Of a DNA stretch of 64,000 nt, positions 26,038-34,354 are shown piece by piece. The position numbers were made by a program, and so were the translations under genes. Source of the DNA: Micromonospora nigra (GTDB taxonomy: Bacteria; Actinomycetota; Actinomycetes; Mycobacteriales; Micromonosporaceae). Location of the stretch: NCBI RefSeq assembly GCF_900091585.1, contig NZ_FMHT01000003.1:1426001-1490000 (forward strand), read 5' to 3'. Each line of letters starts with the position of its first letter. The first letter of the stretch is position 1. The notes beneath the pieces were generated by a model. That model worked only from the letters and a program-made list of their open reading frames with translations. It was not told where the DNA came from and made no database searches.

Positions 26038-26963
26038 CGGGCGGTCCTTCCGGCAGCGGCGGGCTCGGCGGCGTACTCGACCGCGTCGCGGGTCAACGTC
26101 ATGAACGCCTCCTCCAGCGAGGTCTGCTGGGAGGACAGTTCGTGCAGGGTGAGGCCGGCGGCGGCGGCCCGGTCGCCGATCTGCTCCCGGGTCAGCCCGG
26201 TGACCTCCAGCAGGCCGGGCTCACCGCCGGTCACCGTCACGTCCGGGCCGACCAGCAGGTCACGCAGCGTGGCCGCCTGCGGCGAGCGGACGCGTACGGT
26301 GTCCTGCGCGGCCTGCGCGACGAACTCGGCGACGGACACGTCGGCGATGAGCCGACCCCGGCCGACCACGATCAGGTGCTCGGCGGTCATCGCCATCTCG
26401 CTCATCAGGTGCGACGACACGAAGACCGTCCGGCCCTCGGCCGCGAGGCCCCGGAGCAGGTCCCGGATCCAGCGGATCCCGTCCGGGTCCAGGCCGTTGA
26501 CCGGTTCGTCGAGCATCACGACCTTCGGGTCGCCGAGCAGCGCGGCGGCGATGCCGAGTCGCTGGCCCATGCCGAGGGAGAATCCGCCGGCCCGCTGGTC
26601 GGCCACCTCGTGCAGGCCGACCAGGTCGATCACCTCGTCGACGCGTCGACGGCCTATGCCGTGGGTGGCGGCCATGGCGAGCAGGTGGTTGCGGGCGGTA
26701 CGGCCGGAGTGCACGGCCTTCGCCTCCAGCAGCGCGCCGATCTCCCGCAGCGGGGCGGCGTGGTCGGCGTACCGGTGGCCCCCGACGGTGACGCTGCCGG
26801 AGGTGGGGGTGTCCAGGCCGAGGATCATGCGCATGGTGGTGGACTTGCCGGCGCCGTTCGGTCCGAGGAATCCGGTGACGAGACCCGGTCGTACCTGGAA
26901 GGTCAGGTCGTCGACGGCGACCTTGTCGCCGTAGCGCTTGGTCAGGTTGGTCACATCGATCAT
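26034..26963 (-). CDS. ABC exporter ATP-binding protein
   Basis: This 309-residue ATPase starts at ATG 26963 (MIDVTNLTKRYGDK). Walker A is FLGPNGAGKSTT, the signature region is FSLGMGQRLGI, Walker B is VVMLDEPVNGLDPDG and the switch motif is SSHLMSE. A C-terminal extension of about 90 residues is typical of drug exporters of the DrrA/BcrA group. It powers the permease at 25204-26037. The operon lies 91 bases after the response regulator gene on the same strand. Confidence 0.93.
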   Translation of the reverse strand: MIDVTNLTKRYGDKVAVDDLTFQVRPGLVTGFLGPNGAGKSTTMRMILGLDTPTSGSVTVGGHRYADHAAPLREIGALLEAKAVHSGRTARNHLLAMAATHGIGRRRVDEVIDLVGLHEVADQRAGGFSLGMGQRLGIAAALLGDPKVVMLDEPVNGLDPDGIRWIRDLLRGLAAEGRTVFVSSHLMSEMAMTAEHLIVVGRGRLIADVSVAEFVAQAAQDTVRVRSPQAATLRDLLVGPDVTVTGGEPGLLEVTGLTREQIGDRAAAAGLTLHELSSQQTSLEEAFMTLTRDAVEYAAEPAAAGRTAR

Positions 26964-27054
26964 GCGACCAACGATCGCCCGCGTAGTCGGGCCCCCGCGT
27001 CGGCCAGCGGCGGACACCTGGACGTACCGCGGGCGCGGTAGGCGGGCGCCCTCC

Positions 27055-27720
27055 CTACCGCGGCTGGACCAGACCGCTCCGGTACGCGATCACGACGAGC
27101 TGCGCCCGGTCCCGCGCGCCGAGCTTCGCCATCGCCCGGTTCACGTGGGTCTTCGCGGTCAGCGGGGAGACCACCAGCCGCTCGGCGATCTGCTCGTTGG
27201 ACAGGCCGGTGGCGACCAGCGTGACGACCTCCCGCTCCCGCTCGGTGAGCACCCGCAACTGCTCGGGGTTGGCAGGCGGACCCGGCTCCGGCTGCGTCAG
27301 GAACCGGGCGATCAGCCCCCGGGTGGCCTTCGGCGACAACAGGGCGTCGCCGGCGGCGACGGTCCGGATGGCGTCCAGCAGCTCGGCAGGGTCGGCGCCC
27401 TTGCCGAGGAAGCCGCTGGCCCCGGCCCGCAGCGCCGCGAAGACGTACTCGTCCACCTCGAACGTGGTCAGGATCAGCACCCGTACGCCGGCCAGGGCCG
27501 GATCGGCGGTGATCTCCCGGGTGGCGGCGAGGCCGTCCAGCTCGGGCATCCGGATGTCCATCAGCACCACGTCGACGGGCGTCGCGCGGAGCTGGTCGAC
27601 CGCCTCCCGACCGGTCGCCGCCTCGCCGACCACGGTCAGGTCGGGGGCGGAGTCGACGAGCACCCGGAACCCGGCGCGCAGCAGCTTCTGGTCGTCGGCC
27701 AGCAGCACGCGGATCGTCAC
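27055..27720 (-). CDS. NarL/LuxR-type response regulator
   Basis: This 221-residue regulator has a receiver domain (1-120; acidic pair LLADD, phosphorylation Asp in VDVVLMDIRMPELDG, Lys in GFLGKG) and a C-terminal LuxR helix-turn-helix (155-215; LTEREREVVTLVATGLSNEQ). It is encoded directly after the histidine kinase with a 4-base overlap. I infer that it activates the ABC exporter genes that follow it. Confidence 0.94.
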   Translation of the reverse strand: MTIRVLLADDQKLLRAGFRVLVDSAPDLTVVGEAATGREAVDQLRATPVDVVLMDIRMPELDGLAATREITADPALAGVRVLILTTFEVDEYVFAALRAGASGFLGKGADPAELLDAIRTVAAGDALLSPKATRGLIARFLTQPEPGPPANPEQLRVLTEREREVVTLVATGLSNEQIAERLVVSPLTAKTHVNRAMAKLGARDRAQLVVIAYRSGLVQPR

Positions 27721-28904
27721 TCGGCCACCTCCTGGGGCGCGGGCAGGTCCGCGCGTACCTGGAAACCACCGGCGGGTCGCGGGCCGGCGGTGAAGGTGCC
27801 GCCGACCGACTCGGCCCGCTCCCGCATGCCGAGCAGCCCCATGCCGCTCCCGGGCCCGGCGGGTGCGGGCGGCGGGGAGCCGACGCCGTCGTCGCGTACC
27901 TCGATGGTGAGGCCCGCGGGGTCGTAGCGCAGGCGGACCGCGACGGCCGCCCCCGGCGCGTGCCGGTGGGCGTTGGTCAGGGACTCCTGGATGATCCGGT
28001 ACGCGGCCACGTCGACCGCGGTGGGCAGCGGCCGGGGCTGCCCGGCCACGGTCCAGCGCACCGGCTGCCCCGTGGCGAAGCCCTCCACCAGCGCGTCCAA
28101 CCGGTTGAGGCTCGGTGCCGGCTCGACCGGCGCGTCGGTCTCCTCGTCGCGGCGCAGCACCCCGAGCACGGTGGCCAGTTCGTCCAGCACGGTGCGGCTG
28201 GCCGTGCGGACATGTCCGAGCGCCTCCTCGGCCGCGTCCGGCTGCCCGCGCAGGAGATGGCCGGCCACCCCGGCCTGCACGTTGATCAGGGCGATGTGGT
28301 GGGCGACCACGTCGTGCAGCTCGCGGGCGATGCGCAGCCGCTCCTCGGCCACGCGGCGGCGGGCCTCCTCCTCGCGGGTCTGCTCGGCGCGCAGGGCCCG
28401 CTCCTCCAGCACCGCCACGTACGCCCGCCGGCTGCGCACGGCGTCACCGGCCGCGACGGCGACGCCGAACCAGAGCAGCAGCGCCACCACCGCCGGGTCC
28501 ACCCAGGAGACGCCGAGGGTGACCACGGCCGCCGCGCCGACCATGACCGCGCTGATCACGCCGGCCACGGCGGCGGTGCGCCGGTCGGTCCGGTTCGCGA
28601 CGGTGTACGCGGCCAGCGCCACCGACAGCACGAACGGTCCCCGGGCCTGCTCCACCAGGATGGACAGGGCCGCCGTGCCGGTGACCACCGCGAGCACCGG
28701 CAGCGGGTGACGGCGGCGCAGCACCAGGGCGCCGCAACCGGTCAGGGAGATGAGTAGCGCGCCGACGCTCAACGGATCGCGGGGCGGCCCGCCCGGCGGG
28801 TCCACCGGCAGCAGGCTGACCACGAAGAGCAGCGCGGCCAGCGCGGCGTCACCGCCGGTCGGATGCGCCCGTACGGCCCGGCGCCACTCCGCGAGGCGTC
28901 CCAT
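27717..28904 (-). CDS. NarL-partner sensor histidine kinase
   Basis: This 395-residue kinase starts at ATG 28904 (MGRLAEWRRAVRAH). Four to six hydrophobic helices at residues 20-160 form an intramembrane-type sensor with hardly any extracellular loop. A coiled coil (about 165-195) leads into the HisKA_3 box RIARELHDVVAHH with the phosphoacceptor His, and a HATPase domain follows (ESLTNAHRHAPG, VRDDGVG, GMGLLGMRERAE). It phosphorylates the regulator encoded next. Membrane sensing without a loop is common for kinases that monitor envelope stress or the exporter itself. Confidence 0.93.
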   Translation of the reverse strand: MGRLAEWRRAVRAHPTGGDAALAALLFVVSLLPVDPPGGPPRDPLSVGALLISLTGCGALVLRRRHPLPVLAVVTGTAALSILVEQARGPFVLSVALAAYTVANRTDRRTAAVAGVISAVMVGAAAVVTLGVSWVDPAVVALLLWFGVAVAAGDAVRSRRAYVAVLEERALRAEQTREEEARRRVAEERLRIARELHDVVAHHIALINVQAGVAGHLLRGQPDAAEEALGHVRTASRTVLDELATVLGVLRRDEETDAPVEPAPSLNRLDALVEGFATGQPVRWTVAGQPRPLPTAVDVAAYRIIQESLTNAHRHAPGAAVAVRLRYDPAGLTIEVRDDGVGSPPPAPAGPGSGMGLLGMRERAESVGGTFTAGPRPAGGFQVRADLPAPQEVAE

Positions 28905-29012
28905 GCGATCAAGGTACGGCAGCAGCCCCGGTGCCGGCCGCTCCCCGCGGCCAACCCGACCCGGCGGAGGCAGACCGGTTGCCGGCGGGTCACGCTCGAC
29001 TCGGTGCCGGTG

Positions 29013-29056
29013 CCCACCCACGGGGCCCCTGCCGTGGCAGGGGCCCCGTGGGTGGG
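29013..29056 (-). terminator. very long perfect hairpin, terminator of the ThuA operon
   Basis: A perfect 21-bp inverted repeat (29013-29033 with 29036-29056) has only two bases between its arms. It begins 30 bases after the stop codon of the ThuA-DUF1080 gene in the direction of transcription. Its great length and the absence of genes converging on it make it an unusually strong structure. Confidence 0.75.
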
Positions 29057-29085
29057 AGAGAGCCGGTTTCGCCGGTGGCCTCAGA

Positions 29086-31200
29086 TCAGGGCAGGATCCA
29101 CTTCTGGTTGGCGCCGGTGTGGCAGGTCCACAGGTGCACGGCCTGGCCGTCGGCCGAGGAGTTCGCGGAGACGTCCAGACACTTGCCCGACTGCGGGTTG
29201 CGCAGGGTGCCGTCGGCCTGCGCCGACCAGTTCTGCGCACCCGTCCCGTTGCAGGTCCAGAGCTGGATCTTCGTGCCGTCCGCCGAACCACCGCCCGAGA
29301 CGTCCAGACACTTGTTCAGCGCCCTGACCGTCGAGTTCGGCGTCACCGTCCACGTCTGCGCGGCGGCGCCGTTGCAGGTGTAGATCTGGATCTGCGTACC
29401 GTCGGCGGTCGCCGCGTCGCGGACGTCGAGGCACTTGCCGGCCAGGCCCTTAATCGGACCGGTGCCGGGGGTGCCCCCGCCCCCCTTCACCAGGGTGAAG
29501 TCGTCCACGTCGAAGAGCCCCGAACCCGAGCCGGTGAAGGTGAGGTAGAGGTTCTGGGTGCCCGACGGGACGGTGGACAGACTCGTCGTGACGTCGGCGA
29601 AGCTGGTCCAGCTACCCGTGTTGGGCACCGCGACCGAGCCGAGCACGGTCCCGGTGGTCGACCCGGTCCGCACCTGGATCGTGCCGCCCGGCCCGCCGGA
29701 GACGACCCGCGCCTTGAACGACGTGACGCCGGTCAGGTCGACTCCGTGGTACGCCGCCCAGTCACCCGGGTCGATGTAGCCGAGGGTCTGGCCGCCGTTG
29801 GCGCCGGCCTTGGTGAAGGGGGTGACCCCGCTCGACGAGCTGAACGACTCGGCCTGGACCGTCGTGTTCCCGGGCGGCGGTGGGTTGGATCCCAGTTCCT
29901 TGATCCGGATGTTGCGGAACGACGCGTCGTCGCCGTTGCCGTGGTTCTGGATGCCGATGTGGCCGGCCAGCGAACGCGCCGGGTTGGTGTTGGTGAAGTC
30001 GTTGATCTTCGAACCGTTGAGGAAGACCTGGAGCCGCTCTCCCTCGACCAGCAGCTCGTAGGTGTTCCACTCCCCCGGCGGGTTCAGCGCGGCGTCGCGG
30101 GCGGGGATGTCGGCGGACTTGAACGTGTACACCGACCCGGTGGTGCGGTCGGCGGCGTCGGTGGCGTCGATCTGGATCTCGTAACCGTTGTTCACCGCCG
30201 ACCACGGGTCGCTCGACGGCGGGAAGCCGATGAAGACGCCCGAGTTGTCGTCCCCGGCGAGCTTCCAGTCGAGCTTGAGGGAGTAGTTGGTGAACTCCTT
30301 CGCGCTGTACCAGAGCATGCCGAGCCCGCCGACGGATGTCAGCGTGGCGTCGGAGTTGGTGAAGCTGCCCGGCCCGGCCTGCGACCAGCCGGTGGTCGAG
30401 CCGTTGTAGAGGGCGGTGTAACCGGTCTCCGCGCGGCAGTCGGCCTTGCTCCGGCCGGCCGCGTACCGGATGCCGCCGAGCAGGTGCGCGCGGAACGCCG
30501 CGTCGGAGTACGACGCCTGGGTGTGCCCGCCGCCGGTGTAGAAGGCCCGGCCGCCGCTGTAGGTCTTGCACCACGCGTGCGGGTGGTCGGCGCCCATCGA
30601 GCCGCCCGAGTACGAGCCCTCGTCGAGGGTGGCCAGGACCCGGGCGGTGGAGCGGGCGTTGGTGGTGTAGTTGTACCACTCGTCGGTGCGGTTCCAGGTC
30701 TGCGGCAGGTGGGCCGTGGCCGCGTGGGCCCGGTTCTCCACCTTGACGTTCGCCTGCTGGATCGCCGGGTGCGAGGCGAAGTACGCGCCGACCAGGTTGC
30801 CGTAGAACGACCAGTTGTACTCGGTGTCGGCGGCGGAGTGCACGCCGACGTAGCCGCCGCCGGAGCCGATGTACGACTCGAAGGCGGACTGCTGGGTGGC
30901 GTTGAGCACGTCGCCGGTGGTGTTGAGGAAGATCACCGCCTCGTACCGGGCGAGGTTGCCGGTGGTGAAGGCGGTGGCGTCCTCGGTGGCGGTGACGGTG
31001 AAGTTGTTCGCCGCGCCGAGGTCCCGGACGGCCTGGGTGCCGGCCGCGATCGAGTCGTGCCGGAAGCCGGCGGTCTTCGAGAAGACCAGCACGTCGTAGG
31101 CGGCGTCCGCCGCGCTGACGGGGCTGGCCGGGGTGGTGGTGCAGAAAAGTACGGCGAGAGCGGCGGTTGCCACCCCGAGTGCGGGTCGGAGCATTCTCAT
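29086..31200 (-). CDS. secreted ThuA-DUF1080-CBM6-ricin B protein
   Basis: This 704-residue exported protein has a signal peptide (1-32) and a ThuA-like glutamine-amidotransferase-fold domain (35-250; VLVFSKTAGFRHDS, GGGYVGVHSAADTEYNW, ADHPHAW). Next come a DUF1080 domain (256-436; WKLAGDDNSGVFIGF), which is related to 3-keto-disaccharide hydrolases, a CBM6-like module (447-570) and a C-terminal ricin-B trefoil (578-704) with KCLDV repeats. ATG 31200 overlaps the stop of the sugar dehydrogenase gene by 4 bases, so the two are co-translated. I infer extracellular binding and processing of an oxidised (3-keto) glycoside or polysaccharide. The ricin-B part is nearly identical in DNA to that of the neighbour. 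Confidence 0.88.
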   Translation of the reverse strand: MRMLRPALGVATAALAVLFCTTTPASPVSAADAAYDVLVFSKTAGFRHDSIAAGTQAVRDLGAANNFTVTATEDATAFTTGNLARYEAVIFLNTTGDVLNATQQSAFESYIGSGGGYVGVHSAADTEYNWSFYGNLVGAYFASHPAIQQANVKVENRAHAATAHLPQTWNRTDEWYNYTTNARSTARVLATLDEGSYSGGSMGADHPHAWCKTYSGGRAFYTGGGHTQASYSDAAFRAHLLGGIRYAAGRSKADCRAETGYTALYNGSTTGWSQAGPGSFTNSDATLTSVGGLGMLWYSAKEFTNYSLKLDWKLAGDDNSGVFIGFPPSSDPWSAVNNGYEIQIDATDAADRTTGSVYTFKSADIPARDAALNPPGEWNTYELLVEGERLQVFLNGSKINDFTNTNPARSLAGHIGIQNHGNGDDASFRNIRIKELGSNPPPPGNTTVQAESFSSSSGVTPFTKAGANGGQTLGYIDPGDWAAYHGVDLTGVTSFKARVVSGGPGGTIQVRTGSTTGTVLGSVAVPNTGSWTSFADVTTSLSTVPSGTQNLYLTFTGSGSGLFDVDDFTLVKGGGGTPGTGPIKGLAGKCLDVRDAATADGTQIQIYTCNGAAAQTWTVTPNSTVRALNKCLDVSGGGSADGTKIQLWTCNGTGAQNWSAQADGTLRNPQSGKCLDVSANSSADGQAVHLWTCHTGANQKWILP
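29092..29440 (-). repeat. ricin-B coding direct repeat, copy 1
   Basis: The last ~350 bases of the ThuA-DUF1080 gene match 31202-31550 with only about four base differences by eye. Similarity is lost abruptly at the upstream end of the ricin-B domain. Such identity, silent positions included, points to recent duplication or gene conversion. Confidence 0.9.
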
Positions 31201-34064
31201 GGCAGGGTCCACTTCTGGTTGGCGCCGGTGTGGCAGGTCCACAGGTGCACGGCCTGGCCGTCGGCCGAGGAGTTCGCGGAGACGTCCAGACACTTGCCCG
31301 ACTGCGGGTTGCGCAGGGTGCCGTCGGCCTGCGCCGACCAGTTCTGCGCACCCGTCCCGTTACAGGTCCAGAGCTGGATCTTCGTGCCGTCCGCCGAACC
31401 ACCGCCCGAGACGTCCAGACACTTGTTCAGCGCCCTGACCGTCGAGTTCGGCGTCACCGTCCACGTCTGCGCGGCGCTGCCGTTGCAGGTGTAGATCTGG
31501 ATCTGCGTACCGTCGGCGGTCGCCGCGTCGCGGACGTCGAGGCACTTGCCGGCGAGCCCCACGATCGGTCCGGTCCCGCCGCCGGAGGCCCCGGTGGTGA
31601 AGGTGAACGAGTCGATGTCGAAGAGCGCCCCGGCGCCACCGGCGAAGGTCAGGTAGAGCGTGGTGGTGCCGGCCGGCGGGCTGGAGATGGTGCCGGTGAC
31701 GTTCTGGAAGGTCTCCCAGGAGCCGGTGACCGGCACGGTGGCCGAGCCGAGCACGGTTCCGGTGGCCGAGCCGGCACGGACCTGGAGGGTGCCGCCGACG
31801 CCGCCGGAGGAGACCCGGGCGGTGAACGAGGTCAGGTTGTTGATCCGGTACGGCTCGAACGCGATCCAGTCGCCGTTGTCGATGCTGCCGACGGTCTTGC
31901 CGCCCTCGGCCGTCGTCTTGCTGTACTGCGCGATGCCCGAGGAGGTCTTGTAGTGCTCGGCCTGCCGCTTCTTCGGCTGGAGGGTGTGCTGCTTGTGGGT
32001 GGTCAGCCCACCCGCGTCGGTGTACTCGGCGTCGAAGATGGCGAAGATGTTCGCCGCGTCGTCGTGCTCACCGTCGACCGGGATCGTGATCGACCCGGAG
32101 CAGCCGGTCTTCGAGGTGATCTGGTGGCCGTGGCTGTCGTGCCCGAGCACGTAGGTCATCTTGACCTTGGTGCAGTCGATGGTGCCGTCCTCCGGGTCGG
32201 TCACCGTGATGCTGAACGGCACGGTGTCCCCGTAGCTGAACAGCTGGCCGTTGCCGGGGCTGGTGATGGTCACGGTGGGCGCGGTGTTGCCGACGCCGAT
32301 CTGCACGTTCGCCGTACCGGTGGCGTTCTGCGGGTCCTTGACGGTCAGCGTGACGGTGTACGTGCCGTTGGCGGTGTACGTCTTGCTCGGGTTGGCCGCC
32401 GTCGAGGTGGTGCCGTCACCGAAGTTCCACGAGTAGGTCAGGGCGCCACCCTCCGGGTCCGACGACCCGGCCGAGGAGAACTTCACGGTCAACGGGGCGG
32501 TGCCGGAGGTCCTGTCCGCCGCCGCGACCGCGGTCGGCGCCGCGTTGCCGCCGCCGATGTGGTCGTACCGGTAGAGGGCGGAGTTGGCGTCACCGTTGAA
32601 GTAGCCGGTGCCGTAGTCCAGGACGTAGAGCGCGCCGTCCGGGCCGAACGCCATGTCCATGACCTGCTTGCCGTTCCACGGGAAGGTGTCGATGGTGCCC
32701 GGGGAGCCGTCGCTGTCGACGTGGATCGGCTTGATCCAGCCCCGGCCCAGTTCACCTGCGAAGAACTGCCCGTCGAAGGACTGCGGCCACTTGGTGGCGG
32801 AGTTCAGCGAGGCGTTGTACCGGTAGACCGGCCCACCCATCGGCGACTCGGAGCCGCCGCCGAACTCCGGCGGGCTGCCGGCGTCACCGGCGTACCGGAT
32901 CCAGGCCGCCTTCGCCCCCGGCAGGGTGGTCAGGCCGGTGTTGCGGAACGAGTTGTTGGTCGGGCCGCCGGTGCAGTCGTACTTGGCGCCGGCCGTGCTG
33001 TTGGAGAAGTTCCACTCGGCGTACGTCTCGTTCGCGGTGTTGGTCCCGGTGCAGTACGGCCAGCCGTAGTTGCCCGGCCCGGTGATCCGGTTGAACTCGA
33101 CCTGGCCGCTGGGGCCGCGGCTGGTGGTGGTGCCGGCGTCCGGCCCGTAGTCACCGACGTAGACGATGCCGGTGGCCTTGTCCACGCTCATCCGGAACGG
33201 GTTGCGGAAACCCATCGCGTAGATCTCGGGCCGGGTCTTCGGGTCCGAGTCGACGAACATGTTGCCGGCCGGGATGGAGTACGTCCCGTTCGCGTTGACC
33301 TTGATCCGGAGGATCTTGCCGCGCAGGTCGTTGGTGTTGGCGGAGGTGCGCTGCGCGTCGTACGCGGGGTTGCGGTTGGTCCGCTCGTCGATCGGCGCGT
33401 ACCCGGAGGAGTCGAACGGGTTGGTGTCGTCACCGGTCGACAGGTAGAGGTTGCCGGCGGCGTCGAAGTCGATGTCGCCGCCGACGTGGCAGCAGATGCC
33501 CCGGTCGGCCGGGACGTCGAGGACGTCGACCCTGCTGCCGGTGTTGATCGTGAAATCGCTGTTCAGGGTGAACCGGGACAGCCGGTTGACGCCCTGCCAG
33601 GCGGAGAAGTCGCTGCCGGTCGCCGGCGCGTCGCCGGACGGTGTGGACAGCGGCGGCGCGTAGTAGAGGTAGAGGTGCCGGTTGGTGGCGAAGTTCGGGT
33701 CCACCCCGACGCCCTGGAGCCCCTCCTCGTCGTGTGTGTACACCGGGAGGGTGCCGATGACGGAGGTGTTGCCGGCGGAGTCGGTCCGGCGCACCGTGCC
33801 GTTGCGGGCGGTGTGCACGACCGAGCGGTCGGGGAGCACCGCGATGGTCATCGGCTCGCCGACCTCGGCGACGCCCTTGGCGAGGGTGACCTGCTGGAAG
33901 TCGGTGCCCACGACGGGGTGGGCGGAGGCTGCCGTGGGCCCGCCCAGCGCGGTGGGCCCGGCGCCCAGGGCGACCGTGCCGGCGGCGGCCAGGACCAGCG
34001 CAAAGCCGGCGGACAACCATCGTCGACTGCGATGCGGAGTGGTGGTGATGCCCGATGTGGACAT
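31197..34064 (-). CDS. secreted PQQ-type sugar dehydrogenase with PKD, CBM6 and ricin B modules
   Basis: This 955-residue exported protein starts at ATG 34064, behind GGAAGGGA. After the signal peptide (1-48), a six-bladed glucose/sorbosone-dehydrogenase propeller fills about 50-460 (EEGLQGVGVDPNF, GDIDFDAAGNLYLSTGDD, MGFRNPFRMSVDK, GPDGALYVLDYGTGY). It is followed by a PKD domain (about 470-555; YSWNFGDGTTS), a second Ig-like segment (TAPTVTITSPGNG), a CBM6-like module (WIAFEPYRINNLTSFTARV) and a ricin-B trefoil. Proteins of this fold oxidise sugars with PQQ, or bind carbohydrate only; the cofactor is not certain from sequence. It is the first gene of a two-gene operon with the ThuA protein. 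Confidence 0.88.
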   Translation of the reverse strand: MSTSGITTTPHRSRRWLSAGFALVLAAAGTVALGAGPTALGGPTAASAHPVVGTDFQQVTLAKGVAEVGEPMTIAVLPDRSVVHTARNGTVRRTDSAGNTSVIGTLPVYTHDEEGLQGVGVDPNFATNRHLYLYYAPPLSTPSGDAPATGSDFSAWQGVNRLSRFTLNSDFTINTGSRVDVLDVPADRGICCHVGGDIDFDAAGNLYLSTGDDTNPFDSSGYAPIDERTNRNPAYDAQRTSANTNDLRGKILRIKVNANGTYSIPAGNMFVDSDPKTRPEIYAMGFRNPFRMSVDKATGIVYVGDYGPDAGTTTSRGPSGQVEFNRITGPGNYGWPYCTGTNTANETYAEWNFSNSTAGAKYDCTGGPTNNSFRNTGLTTLPGAKAAWIRYAGDAGSPPEFGGGSESPMGGPVYRYNASLNSATKWPQSFDGQFFAGELGRGWIKPIHVDSDGSPGTIDTFPWNGKQVMDMAFGPDGALYVLDYGTGYFNGDANSALYRYDHIGGGNAAPTAVAAADRTSGTAPLTVKFSSAGSSDPEGGALTYSWNFGDGTTSTAANPSKTYTANGTYTVTLTVKDPQNATGTANVQIGVGNTAPTVTITSPGNGQLFSYGDTVPFSITVTDPEDGTIDCTKVKMTYVLGHDSHGHQITSKTGCSGSITIPVDGEHDDAANIFAIFDAEYTDAGGLTTHKQHTLQPKKRQAEHYKTSSGIAQYSKTTAEGGKTVGSIDNGDWIAFEPYRINNLTSFTARVSSGGVGGTLQVRAGSATGTVLGSATVPVTGSWETFQNVTGTISSPPAGTTTLYLTFAGGAGALFDIDSFTFTTGASGGGTGPIVGLAGKCLDVRDAATADGTQIQIYTCNGSAAQTWTVTPNSTVRALNKCLDVSGGGSADGTKIQLWTCNGTGAQNWSAQADGTLRNPQSGKCLDVSANSSADGQAVHLWTCHTGANQKWTLP
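31202..31550 (-). repeat. ricin-B coding direct repeat, copy 2
   Basis: This copy encodes the C-terminal ricin-B domain of the sugar dehydrogenase. The two copies are 2.1 kb apart in direct orientation. Recombination between them would delete the ThuA gene and leave an intact dehydrogenase gene. Confidence 0.9.
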
Positions 34065-34288
34065 GGTGGTCCCTTCCTGACGAGTGATCTGCCAGGGCGG
34101 GCGCGCGCCGTCGCGCCGAATGCCGTAGCGGGAGGATGCGGGCCTGCCGGGTGCAGACCCGGCAGGCGTGACGACCGGTGGCCGGTAGGCCACGCGAAGG
34201 TCACGAGTCGATGGGTTCCCGCGCCGCCGGTTCACCTCGACGAAACACCGTTGCGATGGTCACGACATTAAGTCGGAACCGTCGATGT

Positions 34289-34324
34289 GTCTATACCTTC
34301 CGACCAACCAACGTGAACTTTCGT
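34289..34324 (-). promoter_or_regulatory. two-box element A upstream of the sugar dehydrogenase operon
   Basis: The plus strand reads a first box GTCTATACCTTCCGAC, ten bases, then GAACTTTCGT. The same two boxes at the same spacing (24 of 36 bases identical) lie at 48446-48481 upstream of the ROK gene. The element is 225 bases before the dehydrogenase start, in an AT-richer stretch, and may be a promoter with TATAGAC as -10 or an operator for the ROK protein. Confidence 0.55.
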
Positions 34325-34354
34325 ACATGGAAGCAAAAGTCCCGGAGAGCGGTC

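Noticed and set aside
28750..34271. Very long open frames (over 900 and 1000 codons) on the plus strand opposite the two secreted multidomain proteins
   Set aside because: They are antisense to genes with clear signal peptides and domains, and their products are Gly/Val/Arg-rich without any motif; long antisense frames are normal at this GC content.
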